DNA from: Methylococcaceae bacterium NSP1-1
GTDB lineage: Bacteria; Pseudomonadota; Gammaproteobacteria; Methylococcales; Methylomonadaceae
NCBI GenBank assembly: GCA_002256465.1
Contig: NQJG01000065.1
Coordinates: 1-5,392 of the forward strand
Length of the DNA: 5,392 nucleotides
Direction: 5' to 3'
Under the pieces are notes generated by a model. The model searched no databases. It saw only the letters and a program-made list of their open reading frames with translations, and was not told the origin of the DNA. The translations under genes were made by a program, and so were the position numbers. Positions 1-5,392 of this stretch are shown here, piece after piece; the stretch's first letter is position 1, and every line of letters starts with the position of its first letter.

Positions 1-13
1 TTTGCAGTGCAAA
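1..13. repeat. perfect palindrome TTTGCA-G-TGCAAA
   Basis: Six bases on each side of a central G are perfectly self-complementary, the form expected of a dimeric DNA-binding protein site. Its right half, TGCAAA, also occurs in both copies of the direct repeat at 141-153 and 226-238. Its position at the very edge of the window prevents judging whether it belongs to this operon or to an upstream gene. A chance occurrence is possible. Confidence 0.35.
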
Positions 14-140
14 TCACTTTTTTAACGCGACATTTGTAAATTTAAAGAGTAATCCAGCGAATTTCCTGATACAGCAGTCAAATAATACCTTTTTATGTGT
101 CAGGTTATTTTACACAATGACTTTTTCTTCAGATATATCC

Positions 141-238
141 GGCTTGCAAAGCACTGTATTGCTAATGATCATATATATGGCTTTAAAACTGCTAAGAAAA
201 TAAATTAGATGTACAGCGCGTCAAAGGCTTGCAAAGCA
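141..238 (+). repeat. pair of 13-nt direct repeats GGCTTGCAAAGCA
   Basis: Identical 13-mers lie at 141-153 and 226-238, with start points 85 bp apart, close to eight turns of B-DNA. The second copy also forms the left arm of an imperfect hairpin at 227-254 (GCTT and AGCA pairing with TGCT and AAGC around an A-rich loop). They could be paired binding sites for a regulator of the operon. No known operator consensus is recognised. Confidence 0.35.
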
Positions 239-277
239 AAAACATGCTGTAAGCAACTAATAATAAAAACACAAACA

Positions 278-298
278 TTCTGACAGAAAAGGTCAGAA
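278..298. repeat. 7-bp inverted repeat TTCTGAC/GTCAGAA
   Basis: TTCTGAC at 278-284 and GTCAGAA at 292-298 are perfect reverse complements separated by seven bases. No T-run follows on the + strand. On the - strand the T-rich stretch lies some way past the stem. A terminator reading is therefore weak, and an operator or a chance hairpin is as likely. Confidence 0.3.
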
Positions 299-420
299 AG
301 TTACTAAACGTCTATAGTGCGAAAAGAAGCAGGACCAATGGCTTAATAGCTTATGAAAGTCTGGATGCAGAACAAATTCATACGCTCGCAAGAGAGTGAT
401 CGATGAGATATTAAAGTGTG

Positions 421-426
421 TATAAT
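421..426 (+). promoter_or_regulatory. probable -10 box (TATAAT) for the kinase operon
   Basis: A perfect sigma70 -10 hexamer lies at 421-426, preceded directly by TG and sitting between AT-rich upstream DNA and the first gene of the operon. Transcription would start near base 433. No good TTGACA-like -35 element is visible at 16-18 bp spacing; the bases near 397-403 match poorly. The promoter may therefore need an activator or be weak. It would leave a leader of roughly 115 bases before the preferred kinase start at 549. Confidence 0.4.
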
Positions 427-445
427 AGTTCTTTTTCAATCGGAC

Positions 446-455
446 TTGCCGGCAA
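446..455. promoter_or_regulatory. operator-like palindrome TTGCCGGCAA just downstream of the -10 box
   Basis: TTGCCGGCAA is a perfect 10-bp palindrome lying about 14-23 bases into the predicted transcript, a typical position for a repressor site. Its CCGGCA arm (449-454) can instead pair with TGCCGG at 486-491. The intervening AATG (455-458 area) and CATT (470-473 area) could extend that pairing, so an RNA hairpin in the leader is an alternative. No protein can be assigned to it. Confidence 0.3.
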
Positions 456-537
456 ATGTGCCAGATGTGCATTTGGATTTTAAGGTGCCGGAAATGGATT
501 CCAATGCAATGCGGTATCCTGAGTAAATTATTGGAAA

Positions 538-541
538 GAGG
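538..541 (+). promoter_or_regulatory. Shine-Dalgarno-like GAGG that supports a TTG start at 549
   Basis: The purine run AAAGAGGG at 535-542 contains GAGG seven bases before an in-frame TTG at 549. It is the only good ribosome binding site near the start of the first kinase. The alternative ATG starts at 456, 570 and 675 have none at proper spacing. Confidence 0.35.
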
Positions 542-548
542 GTTACTT

Positions 549-2198
549 TTGTCGAACAAACACGGAACAATGAAAGAGCGCATTACCGACTTGGTACGGG
601 TTATTTTCAGAAAACGGGATTTGTCGAAACCTTTGTCGATATTAAAGGGACGGTTTAACTCTTTTTGCAGCCGGATGAAGTTCAAAAATATTTTATCGTT
701 AAAATCCCTTATCTTTCTGGGTTTTGTGATTGCTGTTATTCCGCTTTTTTTTGCCGTGATGTACGCTGCTATTGGGATGCGCGAAACCTCAGCATTGGGC
801 AGGATAATCAATTATCAGGTCTTCGAACAAACAAAGGCAATACGCCAGGTTTTGCAAAAGACTGCCGATATTGAGCGAAAAGCCAGATTGTTCGTTCTGC
901 TATCGGATCCTTCCATACGCCAGCCTTATGAGCAACAATCGTATGAAAGTACGCGGGCATCGTTCAAACAAGCCTTGAGCGTGTTACTAAAGCTACATGT
1001 TGATAACAAAATCGCTCTATTAGTCAACGAATTATCGGAAAAGGAAAATTTGATTTATCAACAGATCATTGGCTCGGCGAATGAAAATAATCTCAAATTG
1101 CCAATCGATGAAGCGTTTCTGGGACTACGTGAGTCCTCCCATAGCATTTCGCGTGAATTCGAGAGCCATGTTGATCATCTATTCAATGAATTACGCCAAC
1201 AATCGGAATCTCTTGAAAAGGGACTGTTAATCAAGGGCGCGGTTCTGTTGGTGATCTCGTTTATCTTCATCGCGATACTGCTGGCCGTACTCTCTAGATC
1301 CTTGCGGCAACTTGATACCGGTATCCGCCGATTGGGTTCAGGGGAACTCGACGAGCCGATTGTTGTTGTAGGCCCTTCGGATTTGAGCTTTCTGGGCACT
1401 CGTTTGGAATGGCTGAGAACGCATTTGATAGAACTGGAGATTTCGAAACAGCAATTCATGCACAACGTAGCCCGCGAGATCAATCTGCCTTTGGAAAGTA
1501 TCCGTGTTGACGCGGAACTGCTTGTAAACGAGGTAGATGAGGAATCGGATAGTGTGCGGCAAGACATCGCAAGGGATCTATCCAACAATGTTGACAAGCT
1601 GAAAACTGTATCCGAGGAATTGGTTCGTTATAGTCAGATCAGCTCGAAGCCGGAAATGAACTGCAAGCAAATTGTTAATATGAAAGTCTTGCTTGAGTCG
1701 GTCATCGAGGATTATCAACCCCGTCTACAGGCCAAATCAATTAGCTTGAAAAAGCTGGCCAGGCCAGTCGAAATTTTCGGAATCCACGAGCAGTTGCGAA
1801 CTATTATTGAACAGTTGCTTTCGAATGCGGTGAAATATTCTCCGGCGAAAGGAGAAATACGCATCATGTTGCGTGATTCCGGCACACAGATGGAATTGGA
1901 GGTCGAAGATGAAGGTCCGGGCATAGCCCTTGAGGAACGTGCCCATGTGTTCGAACCTTTTTTCCGTGGCAAGGCCCAAGGCGACGAGTGTGTCGAAGGT
2001 TCCGGTTTGGGGTTGGCTATTGTCAAAGAATATGTCACCAATCACCAGGGCAAAGTCGATATTCTTGACTCAAGACAAGATCAACATGGAGCTCGCATCC
2101 GCGTCCAAATACCGCTAACCGGGGAGAGCATGGGGAGGCTCTTACGGGTCAGGATCAGGCTTGCATCCGAGTCCAAATCCGCTATCGGGGAGGCCTGA
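549..2198 (+). CDS. QseE/GlrK-like membrane sensor histidine kinase with a degenerate H-box (likely pseudokinase)
   Basis: Numbering from a TTG start at 549 gives 549 residues. Membrane segments lie at about 53-76 and 227-248 and flank a helical periplasmic domain of about 150 residues. Then come a HAMP-like linker (about 249-300), a dimerisation helix, and an HATPase domain with N-box N426, G1 box D454-x-G456-x-G458, an EPFF segment, and G2 box G484-S-G486-L-G488. Layout and several motifs resemble E. coli QseE: an ER...DPS stretch after TM1, and QF then the H-box. Where QseE has SHELKTPL, this protein has AREINLPL. The phosphoacceptor His is Arg309 (codon CGC at 1473-1475) and the +4 Thr of the phosphatase motif is Leu313. 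A histidine, H305, lies one helix turn upstream. Autophosphorylation at the normal site is therefore not expected, although ATP binding may persist. The start is uncertain: 549 has the only good ribosome binding site, while family alignment favours ATG 675, immediately before TM1. A 26-residue basic tail (524-549) extends beyond the usual family end. The gene leads the operon, 22 bases before the lipoprotein gene. Confidence 0.85.
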   Translation: MSNKHGTMKERITDLVRVIFRKRDLSKPLSILKGRFNSFCSRMKFKNILSLKSLIFLGFVIAVIPLFFAVMYAAIGMRETSALGRIINYQVFEQTKAIRQVLQKTADIERKARLFVLLSDPSIRQPYEQQSYESTRASFKQALSVLLKLHVDNKIALLVNELSEKENLIYQQIIGSANENNLKLPIDEAFLGLRESSHSISREFESHVDHLFNELRQQSESLEKGLLIKGAVLLVISFIFIAILLAVLSRSLRQLDTGIRRLGSGELDEPIVVVGPSDLSFLGTRLEWLRTHLIELEISKQQFMHNVAREINLPLESIRVDAELLVNEVDEESDSVRQDIARDLSNNVDKLKTVSEELVRYSQISSKPEMNCKQIVNMKVLLESVIEDYQPRLQAKSISLKKLARPVEIFGIHEQLRTIIEQLLSNAVKYSPAKGEIRIMLRDSGTQMELEVEDEGPGIALEERAHVFEPFFRGKAQGDECVEGSGLGLAIVKEYVTNHQGKVDILDSRQDQHGARIRVQIPLTGESMGRLLRVRIRLASESKSAIGEA

Positions 2199-2220
2199 AA
2201 AATATGGAACAACGATCTCT

Positions 2221-2844
2221 ATGCAAAAAGTAAGTCTGTTACTAATTCTTTTGCTGTTGGCAGGATGTGCCCGGTTTAATTCCGGTTGGAGCGAAGATTC
2301 TGGCCGTCATGATGCCCCCTATACGCAGTCAAGCTTTGATGAACTGCTGGCTTTCGGAGCCAACATGGCAAACATACCACCTTTGTCGCGCTCCGAGGTA
2401 TGTAGCACATTACTGAAGCGCCAGAAGGATTATCCCGGAACAACGGGGATTGAGTTACACCTGATGGTAGGTCGCTTATTTTCCGATACCTGTGGCGACA
2501 TTCCCGAAATTCTGAAAGGAGTAGGCTCTATCCCTCCCGAAAACCTGTCCGATGAAAGGGTGCAGAAACTTGTTTCTATATATACGGAAGCCTTAAAACG
2601 ATCGCAAGCTGTGTCGATAAAACTCAGTTCGCTGGAGCGCAAACACAAAAAACTTCAATCTGTACTTGAATCGAAAAATGTAAGTCGATCGAAGAAAAAT
2701 ACAACAATATCGAAGAAAACTGAAGATGAGTCGAAGAAAACTGAAGATGAATCGAAGAAAAATGAAACTCAGCTGTTACGAGAAAAGCTGGAAGCAATCA
2801 GATCCATGGAAAAACACCTGGATGAGAGCGGCGACGCTAATTAG
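2221..2844 (+). CDS. QseG-like outer-membrane lipoprotein with a coiled-coil tail
   Basis: The 207-residue product starts with a short basic N-terminus, a leucine-rich signal segment and a lipobox LAGC ending at Cys16. This predicts cleavage by signal peptidase II and lipid attachment. The +2 residue is Ala, which does not signal inner-membrane retention, so the outer membrane is the likely location. The middle (about 35-125) is helical. The C-terminal half is highly charged and probably coiled-coil, with a Lys-rich heptad repeat at 157-184. E. coli QseG, the lipoprotein next to qseE, has the same plan: lipobox, helical domain, then a C-terminal coiled coil. The start is placed at ATG 2221 because the signal peptide begins there; the in-frame TTG at 2161 would add a non-signal-like extension inside the kinase gene. 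A strong GGGGAGG at 2187-2193 is too far from 2221 and seems to serve a nine-codon frame at 2204-2233 that overlaps this start. The assignment rests on architecture and gene position rather than strong sequence identity. Confidence 0.75.
   Translation: MQKVSLLLILLLLAGCARFNSGWSEDSGRHDAPYTQSSFDELLAFGANMANIPPLSRSEVCSTLLKRQKDYPGTTGIELHLMVGRLFSDTCGDIPEILKGVGSIPPENLSDERVQKLVSIYTEALKRSQAVSIKLSSLERKHKKLQSVLESKNVSRSKKNTTISKKTEDESKKTEDESKKNETQLLREKLEAIRSMEKHLDESGDAN
2689..2772 (+). repeat. four 21-bp in-frame tandem units coding for SKK heptads
   Basis: Four consecutive 21-base units each start TCGAAGAAAA and begin at 2689, 2710, 2731 and 2752. Units two and three differ by only one base; the first and fourth have diverged in their second half. 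They encode seven-residue blocks SKKNTTI, SKKTEDE, SKKTEDE and SKKNETQ within the lipoprotein. A unit of seven codons keeps both the reading frame and the coiled-coil heptad phase, so copy number can change without breaking the protein. Confidence 0.85.
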
Positions 2845-2849
2845 AACGT

Positions 2850-4448
2850 ATGTTTCGTTTCCGTTTGGCAGTTGTCATCGTTGTTTCGTTCGGTTTTGTC
2901 TTGTTGTTAGGCATAACGCTGTATTGGGGTTCAAACCAGGTTGCCCGATATTTTCAGCGCAGCCAATCGGCGTATGAGGCTTTCGATCGTTATGAGCGAT
3001 TGTCCCAGGAAGCCTATCGCCACTTCAAACAGCGGATGGACAGGCTGATAACCGATAGCCCGACTACGGAAGCCGGTGTGGAATCATCCAAACAGCGTCT
3101 TTACGAAGCTATGCAGGAACTCAGAGATACCGCCGTAAAGACACCGATCGCGGAAGATTCGTTATATAAATCCGCCGAATTGGAAAGAGTTGCCCATTTC
3201 ACGGCCTTTCTGGATGCCAGCGTGTATAGGTTCGATGAAGTCGAGCTGTTGCGTCAGCAGGGCAAGTACGAAATGGCAGTACATGCACTATCGAAATTTT
3301 CGGAAGAAGAAATTGACGGAAAATTCCAGCCGCTGATTGATACCGCCATTAACGCTGAACGACAAAAGGCCGGAAAAGCCAAGCAAGAACTGGAGGATTT
3401 GGTTGCTCAGTCGCGTTGGATTGCCATCCTGGCGTCATTGACTGCTGCGATTTTTAGCCTAACATCCGGGTTTTTACTACTGCGCGGTGTCAGGAAACCT
3501 GTCGAAGCGTTGATGAAAGGAACCGGTGAAATAGCTTCCGGTAATTTGGATTACCGCATTGCTCTCGATACCCATGATGAATTTGCCTATCTCGCCAGCC
3601 GTTTCAATCAAATGGCACAGGAACTGGAAGTTCAGCAAAATAAACTGCGTGAGGGGCGCGCCGAGCTGGAGAAAAGGGTGGCCGAACGTACCTTCGAACT
3701 GCATCGGTTAAATGAAGAATTACAACGCATGGATACTGCACGACGTGAGTTTTTAGCCGACATCAGCCATGAACTACGCACCCCGATAACCGTCATCCGC
3801 GGGGAGGCAGAGGTGACTCTGCGAGGCCAGGAGCGCGATGTCGAGGAGTATAAGGACTCTTTACACCGTATTGTAGAGCTATCGATGCAATTGGGGAAAT
3901 ATGTTAACGATCTTTTATTTTTAGCCCGTACTGAAACCGCCAATCTCCAATTTGAGTGGGATAGTCTGGACTTGGCAGAACTGGTGACCAGTACTGTCGA
4001 GGATTTTCAAGTGATGGCCGAGGAAAACTCGATTTCGATTTCCCTGGATGCTCCAACCGAGCCGGTGTGGGTGCGCGGCGACAAACAGCGGCTTCGACAA
4101 TTGCTGTTTATTCTGGGCGATAATGCCTGCCGCTATTCGAACCCTGGAGGACATATCGAGGTTGCCTTATGGGTGAATGGAAAGGAGGCGAACTTCAGTC
4201 TCACAGATCAGGGTATAGGCATACCCGCTCAAGATTTGGAGCGTATTTTCGATCGTCATTTCCGCAGCCAGAATGCTCTGCGTTCGCGGGACGATGGCAC
4301 GGGCCTGGGCTTGCCGATGGCCAAATCTATCCTTAAGGCACACGGTGGAGACATCACGGTGACCAGTATTGAAAACTCAGGCTCGACGTTTGCGATAACG
4401 CTTCCGCTGATTTCGGTAGAACAGGATGACTATCAGATAAATGTATAA
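2850..4448 (+). CDS. membrane sensor histidine kinase (HAMP-HisKA-HATPase), intact catalytic residues
   Basis: This 532-residue protein has a first membrane helix at about 6-26, a helical periplasmic sensor domain of about 160 residues, and a second membrane helix at about 190-211. A HAMP domain (about 212-264), a charged coiled coil, the HisKA dimerisation domain and the HATPase domain follow. The H-box reads SHELRTPIT, with phosphoacceptor His307 followed by Glu308 and Thr311, which fits both kinase and phosphatase activity. The N-box contains N425, the G1 box is D453-x-G-x-G, and the G2 box is G483-T-G485-L-G487. All canonical residues are present. The start codon lies five bases after the lipoprotein stop, with only a weak ribosome binding site, which suggests translational coupling. 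The response regulator follows closely and is the likely phosphorylation partner. The sensed signal cannot be read from the sequence; the periplasmic region resembles generic four-helix sensors. Confidence 0.93.
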   Translation: MFRFRLAVVIVVSFGFVLLLGITLYWGSNQVARYFQRSQSAYEAFDRYERLSQEAYRHFKQRMDRLITDSPTTEAGVESSKQRLYEAMQELRDTAVKTPIAEDSLYKSAELERVAHFTAFLDASVYRFDEVELLRQQGKYEMAVHALSKFSEEEIDGKFQPLIDTAINAERQKAGKAKQELEDLVAQSRWIAILASLTAAIFSLTSGFLLLRGVRKPVEALMKGTGEIASGNLDYRIALDTHDEFAYLASRFNQMAQELEVQQNKLREGRAELEKRVAERTFELHRLNEELQRMDTARREFLADISHELRTPITVIRGEAEVTLRGQERDVEEYKDSLHRIVELSMQLGKYVNDLLFLARTETANLQFEWDSLDLAELVTSTVEDFQVMAEENSISISLDAPTEPVWVRGDKQRLRQLLFILGDNACRYSNPGGHIEVALWVNGKEANFSLTDQGIGIPAQDLERIFDRHFRSQNALRSRDDGTGLGLPMAKSILKAHGGDITVTSIENSGSTFAITLPLISVEQDDYQINV

Positions 4449-4449
4449 T
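4444..4449 (+). promoter_or_regulatory. possible internal -10 box (TATAAT) before the response regulator
   Basis: A perfect TATAAT overlaps the stop codon of the second kinase, and the surrounding nine bases TGTATAATA are identical to those at the upstream promoter (419-427). Transcription would start near 4456, about 13 bases before ATG 4470 and 28 before ATG 4485. No convincing -35 element is visible. It could supply extra regulator independently of the operon promoter, or be chance in an AT-rich gene end. Confidence 0.25.
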
Positions 4450-4484
4450 AACTTACGTCCAAAAATCTAATGAGTATCGGCTAT

Positions 4485-5165
4485 ATGCGAATTCTGCTAG
4501 TGGAAGACGATCAGCGAATTGTCGATTTTGTTCAGCGAGGGCTGAAGGCCGAAGGCTATACCGTAGAGGTGGCTCGTAGCGGTCTGGAGGCCATAACGTT
4601 GGGTGCCGAGGGTAAGTTTCAGGCTATCATTCTGGATCTGGGCTTGCCTGATCTCAATGGCCGGCTGGTTTGTGAGCACTTGCGTAATTCTGGTGTCGGC
4701 ACCCCGATTTTAATGTTGACGGCTCGAGATACTGTGCAGGATAAGGTGACCGGATTGCGATCGGGTGCCGATGATTATATGACCAAGCCTTTCGCATTTG
4801 AAGAACTGCTTGCCCGAATCGAGGTACTAATGCGTCGAGGTGGTGCGGAGATCAAACCGGAAATAAAAGAGTTTCGGATAGCTGATCTCATATTGAATGG
4901 GGAAACCCATGAAGTGAGGCGTGGAGAAGCGATAATTGACCTAACGCCAAAGGAATTTGCCTTACTGGAATGCTTTATGCGCATGCCCGGCAAGGTCTTG
5001 AGTCGTACCCGCATCCTGGAACAAGTATGGGGCTATAGCGCCGATCCATTGACCAATGTGGTGGATGTCTATATCCGTCAGCTGAGACGAAAAATCGATG
5101 ACGATTATGACCTAAAGCTTCTTAAGACAGTGCGAGGATTCGGCTACAAGATGGATGATTCCTAA
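4485..5165 (+). CDS. OmpR/PhoB-family DNA-binding response regulator
   Basis: The 226-residue product has an N-terminal receiver domain (1-120) and a C-terminal winged-helix domain (about 130-224). Receiver residues are all present: the acidic pair in VEDD (residues 8 and 9), phosphoacceptor Asp51 in LDLGLPD, Thr79 in MLTARD and Lys101 in MTKPF. The DNA-binding domain shows LTPKEFALLE, the LSRTRILEQVWG helix, the VDVYIRQLRRKID recognition region and the closing TVRGFGYKM. I chose ATG 4485 because it gives the family's usual MRILLVEDD opening and places the key residues at the classical positions 51, 79 and 101. ATG 4470, 15 bases upstream, is also possible, and neither has a clear ribosome binding site. 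Lying directly after the intact kinase, it is very probably that kinase's target and would act as a phosphorylation-dependent transcription factor. Its regulon cannot be inferred here. Confidence 0.95.
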   Translation: MRILLVEDDQRIVDFVQRGLKAEGYTVEVARSGLEAITLGAEGKFQAIILDLGLPDLNGRLVCEHLRNSGVGTPILMLTARDTVQDKVTGLRSGADDYMTKPFAFEELLARIEVLMRRGGAEIKPEIKEFRIADLILNGETHEVRRGEAIIDLTPKEFALLECFMRMPGKVLSRTRILEQVWGYSADPLTNVVDVYIRQLRRKIDDDYDLKLLKTVRGFGYKMDDS

Positions 5166-5207
5166 GAGAGTGCAGACAAAATAATTCCTGATTAGTAAGA
5201 ATCTTCA

Positions 5208-5222
5208 GTGAATGCGCATCAC
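5208..5222. promoter_or_regulatory. near-palindrome GTGAATGCGCATCAC after the regulator gene
   Basis: GTGA and TCAC flank TGCGCA with one unpaired extra A, so the element is a 14-bp palindrome interrupted by one base. It is 42 bases past the regulator stop codon. It is not followed by a T-run, so it does not look like an intrinsic terminator. It could be a binding site or chance. Confidence 0.2.
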
Positions 5223-5274
5223 CTTCAGATAGCGTTGTTTAGGCAGAGCGCAAAGCGAATCCCTTATTATCTTG

Positions 5275-5392
5275 ATGTGTCAACACTTTCTGGCGACGGC
5301 GCTGCATCTGTTCGCCACCACGTCGATGGGCATATTTATCGGCACGATCGCGCGCTCGATGCCGCAGATGGCCGTGTTGATGATCATCATGC
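5275..5392 (+). pseudogene. N-terminally truncated ABC-2 type transporter permease fragment (YhhJ-like)
   Basis: From ATG 5275 to the window edge an open frame encodes a hydrophobic segment containing LFATTSMGIFIGTIARSMPQ. This is a recognisable internal stretch of the ABC-2 permeases of the YhhJ/YbhR type, which export substrates through the inner membrane with an ATPase partner. In the family this stretch lies deep in the protein, well past residue 200 of about 370, yet here it comes 4-45 codons after a TAG stop at 5230-5232 in the same frame. No N-terminal half precedes it in any frame. The last 112 bases are about 58% GC, clearly higher than the preceding spacer. I therefore read it as a 5'-truncated gene remnant beside a rearrangement or insertion boundary; a chimeric assembly join is the main alternative. 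Its 3' end lies outside the window. Confidence 0.6.

Larger units (their letters stand above)
1..548. other. AT-rich upstream region without a convincing gene
   Basis: No reading frame on either strand in this stretch looks like a real protein. The sequence is visibly AT-rich compared with the genes downstream. It holds a TTTGCA-G-TGCAAA palindrome at 1-13, a 13-nt direct repeat, a 7-bp inverted repeat at 278-298, a perfect TATAAT at 421-426 and a 10-nt palindrome at 446-455. A frame open from the left edge to a TAA at 201-203 has an internal ATG at 117 and a hydrophobic end, but it has no good ribosome binding site. I read the region as the regulatory leader of the operon that follows. Confidence 0.6.

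Noticed and set aside
3..203. Frame open from the left edge, with ATG 117 giving a 28-residue hydrophobic peptide
   Set aside because: There is no well-spaced ribosome binding site (the nearest AGG is 12 bases away), the region is AT-rich and no family is recognisable; a small membrane protein cannot be excluded but is not supported.
227..254. Hairpin at the second 13-mer as an intrinsic terminator
   Set aside because: The stem is interrupted and AT-rich, and no T-run follows on the + strand.
293..811. Long open frame on the - strand (172 codons)
   Set aside because: It lies antisense to the leader and the first transmembrane segment of the kinase, resembles no family I know and has unnatural composition; it is best explained as a shadow.
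2161..2220. TTG 2161 as the lipoprotein start
   Set aside because: It would place a 20-residue polar extension in front of a clear lipoprotein signal peptide and overlap the kinase gene.
5166..5274. Terminator after the response regulator
   Set aside because: I found no GC-rich stem followed by a T-run in the spacer, only a short near-palindrome at 5208-5222.
1..5392. tRNA, rRNA, CRISPR array or insertion sequence
   Set aside because: No cloverleaf, no regularly spaced repeats, no transposase motif and no terminal inverted repeats were seen; the only tandem repeat is the coding 21-bp unit.

Overview
The window looks like a piece of a gammaproteobacterial chromosome. The first gene is close in architecture to the enterobacterial sensor kinase QseE/GlrK, and the second is a QseG-like lipoprotein with a strong lipobox. 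The coding region has intermediate GC. A methanotroph-like (Methylococcales) gammaproteobacterium would fit, but that is a low-confidence guess.

Layout. Bases 1-548 hold no convincing gene. They are AT-rich and contain short palindromes, a 13-nt direct repeat and a perfect TATAAT box at 421-426. Four genes then follow on the + strand with little space between them, probably as one operon. They are a QseE-like membrane histidine kinase (about 549-2198), a QseG-like lipoprotein (2221-2844), a second membrane histidine kinase (2850-4448) and an OmpR/PhoB-family response regulator (4485-5165). After a short AT-richer spacer, the last 118 bases are GC-richer and encode an internal segment of an ABC-2 type transporter permease with no N-terminal half. 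This suggests a truncated remnant or a rearrangement boundary.

How the genes may work together. The second kinase has all the residues needed for autophosphorylation, and the response regulator has a complete receiver and a winged-helix DNA-binding domain, so these two look like a working two-component pair. The first kinase keeps its ATP-binding boxes, but the phosphoacceptor histidine of its H-box is an arginine and the following phosphatase-motif threonine is a leucine. It therefore looks like a pseudo-histidine-kinase. The NtrC-type regulator (QseF/GlrR) that normally partners QseE is not in the window. The most interesting reading is a rewired multi-sensor system: a degenerate QseE-like protein and its outer-membrane lipoprotein modulate an active neighbouring kinase that signals to an OmpR-type regulator. 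The residue changes are read directly from the sequence. The signalling model is inference.
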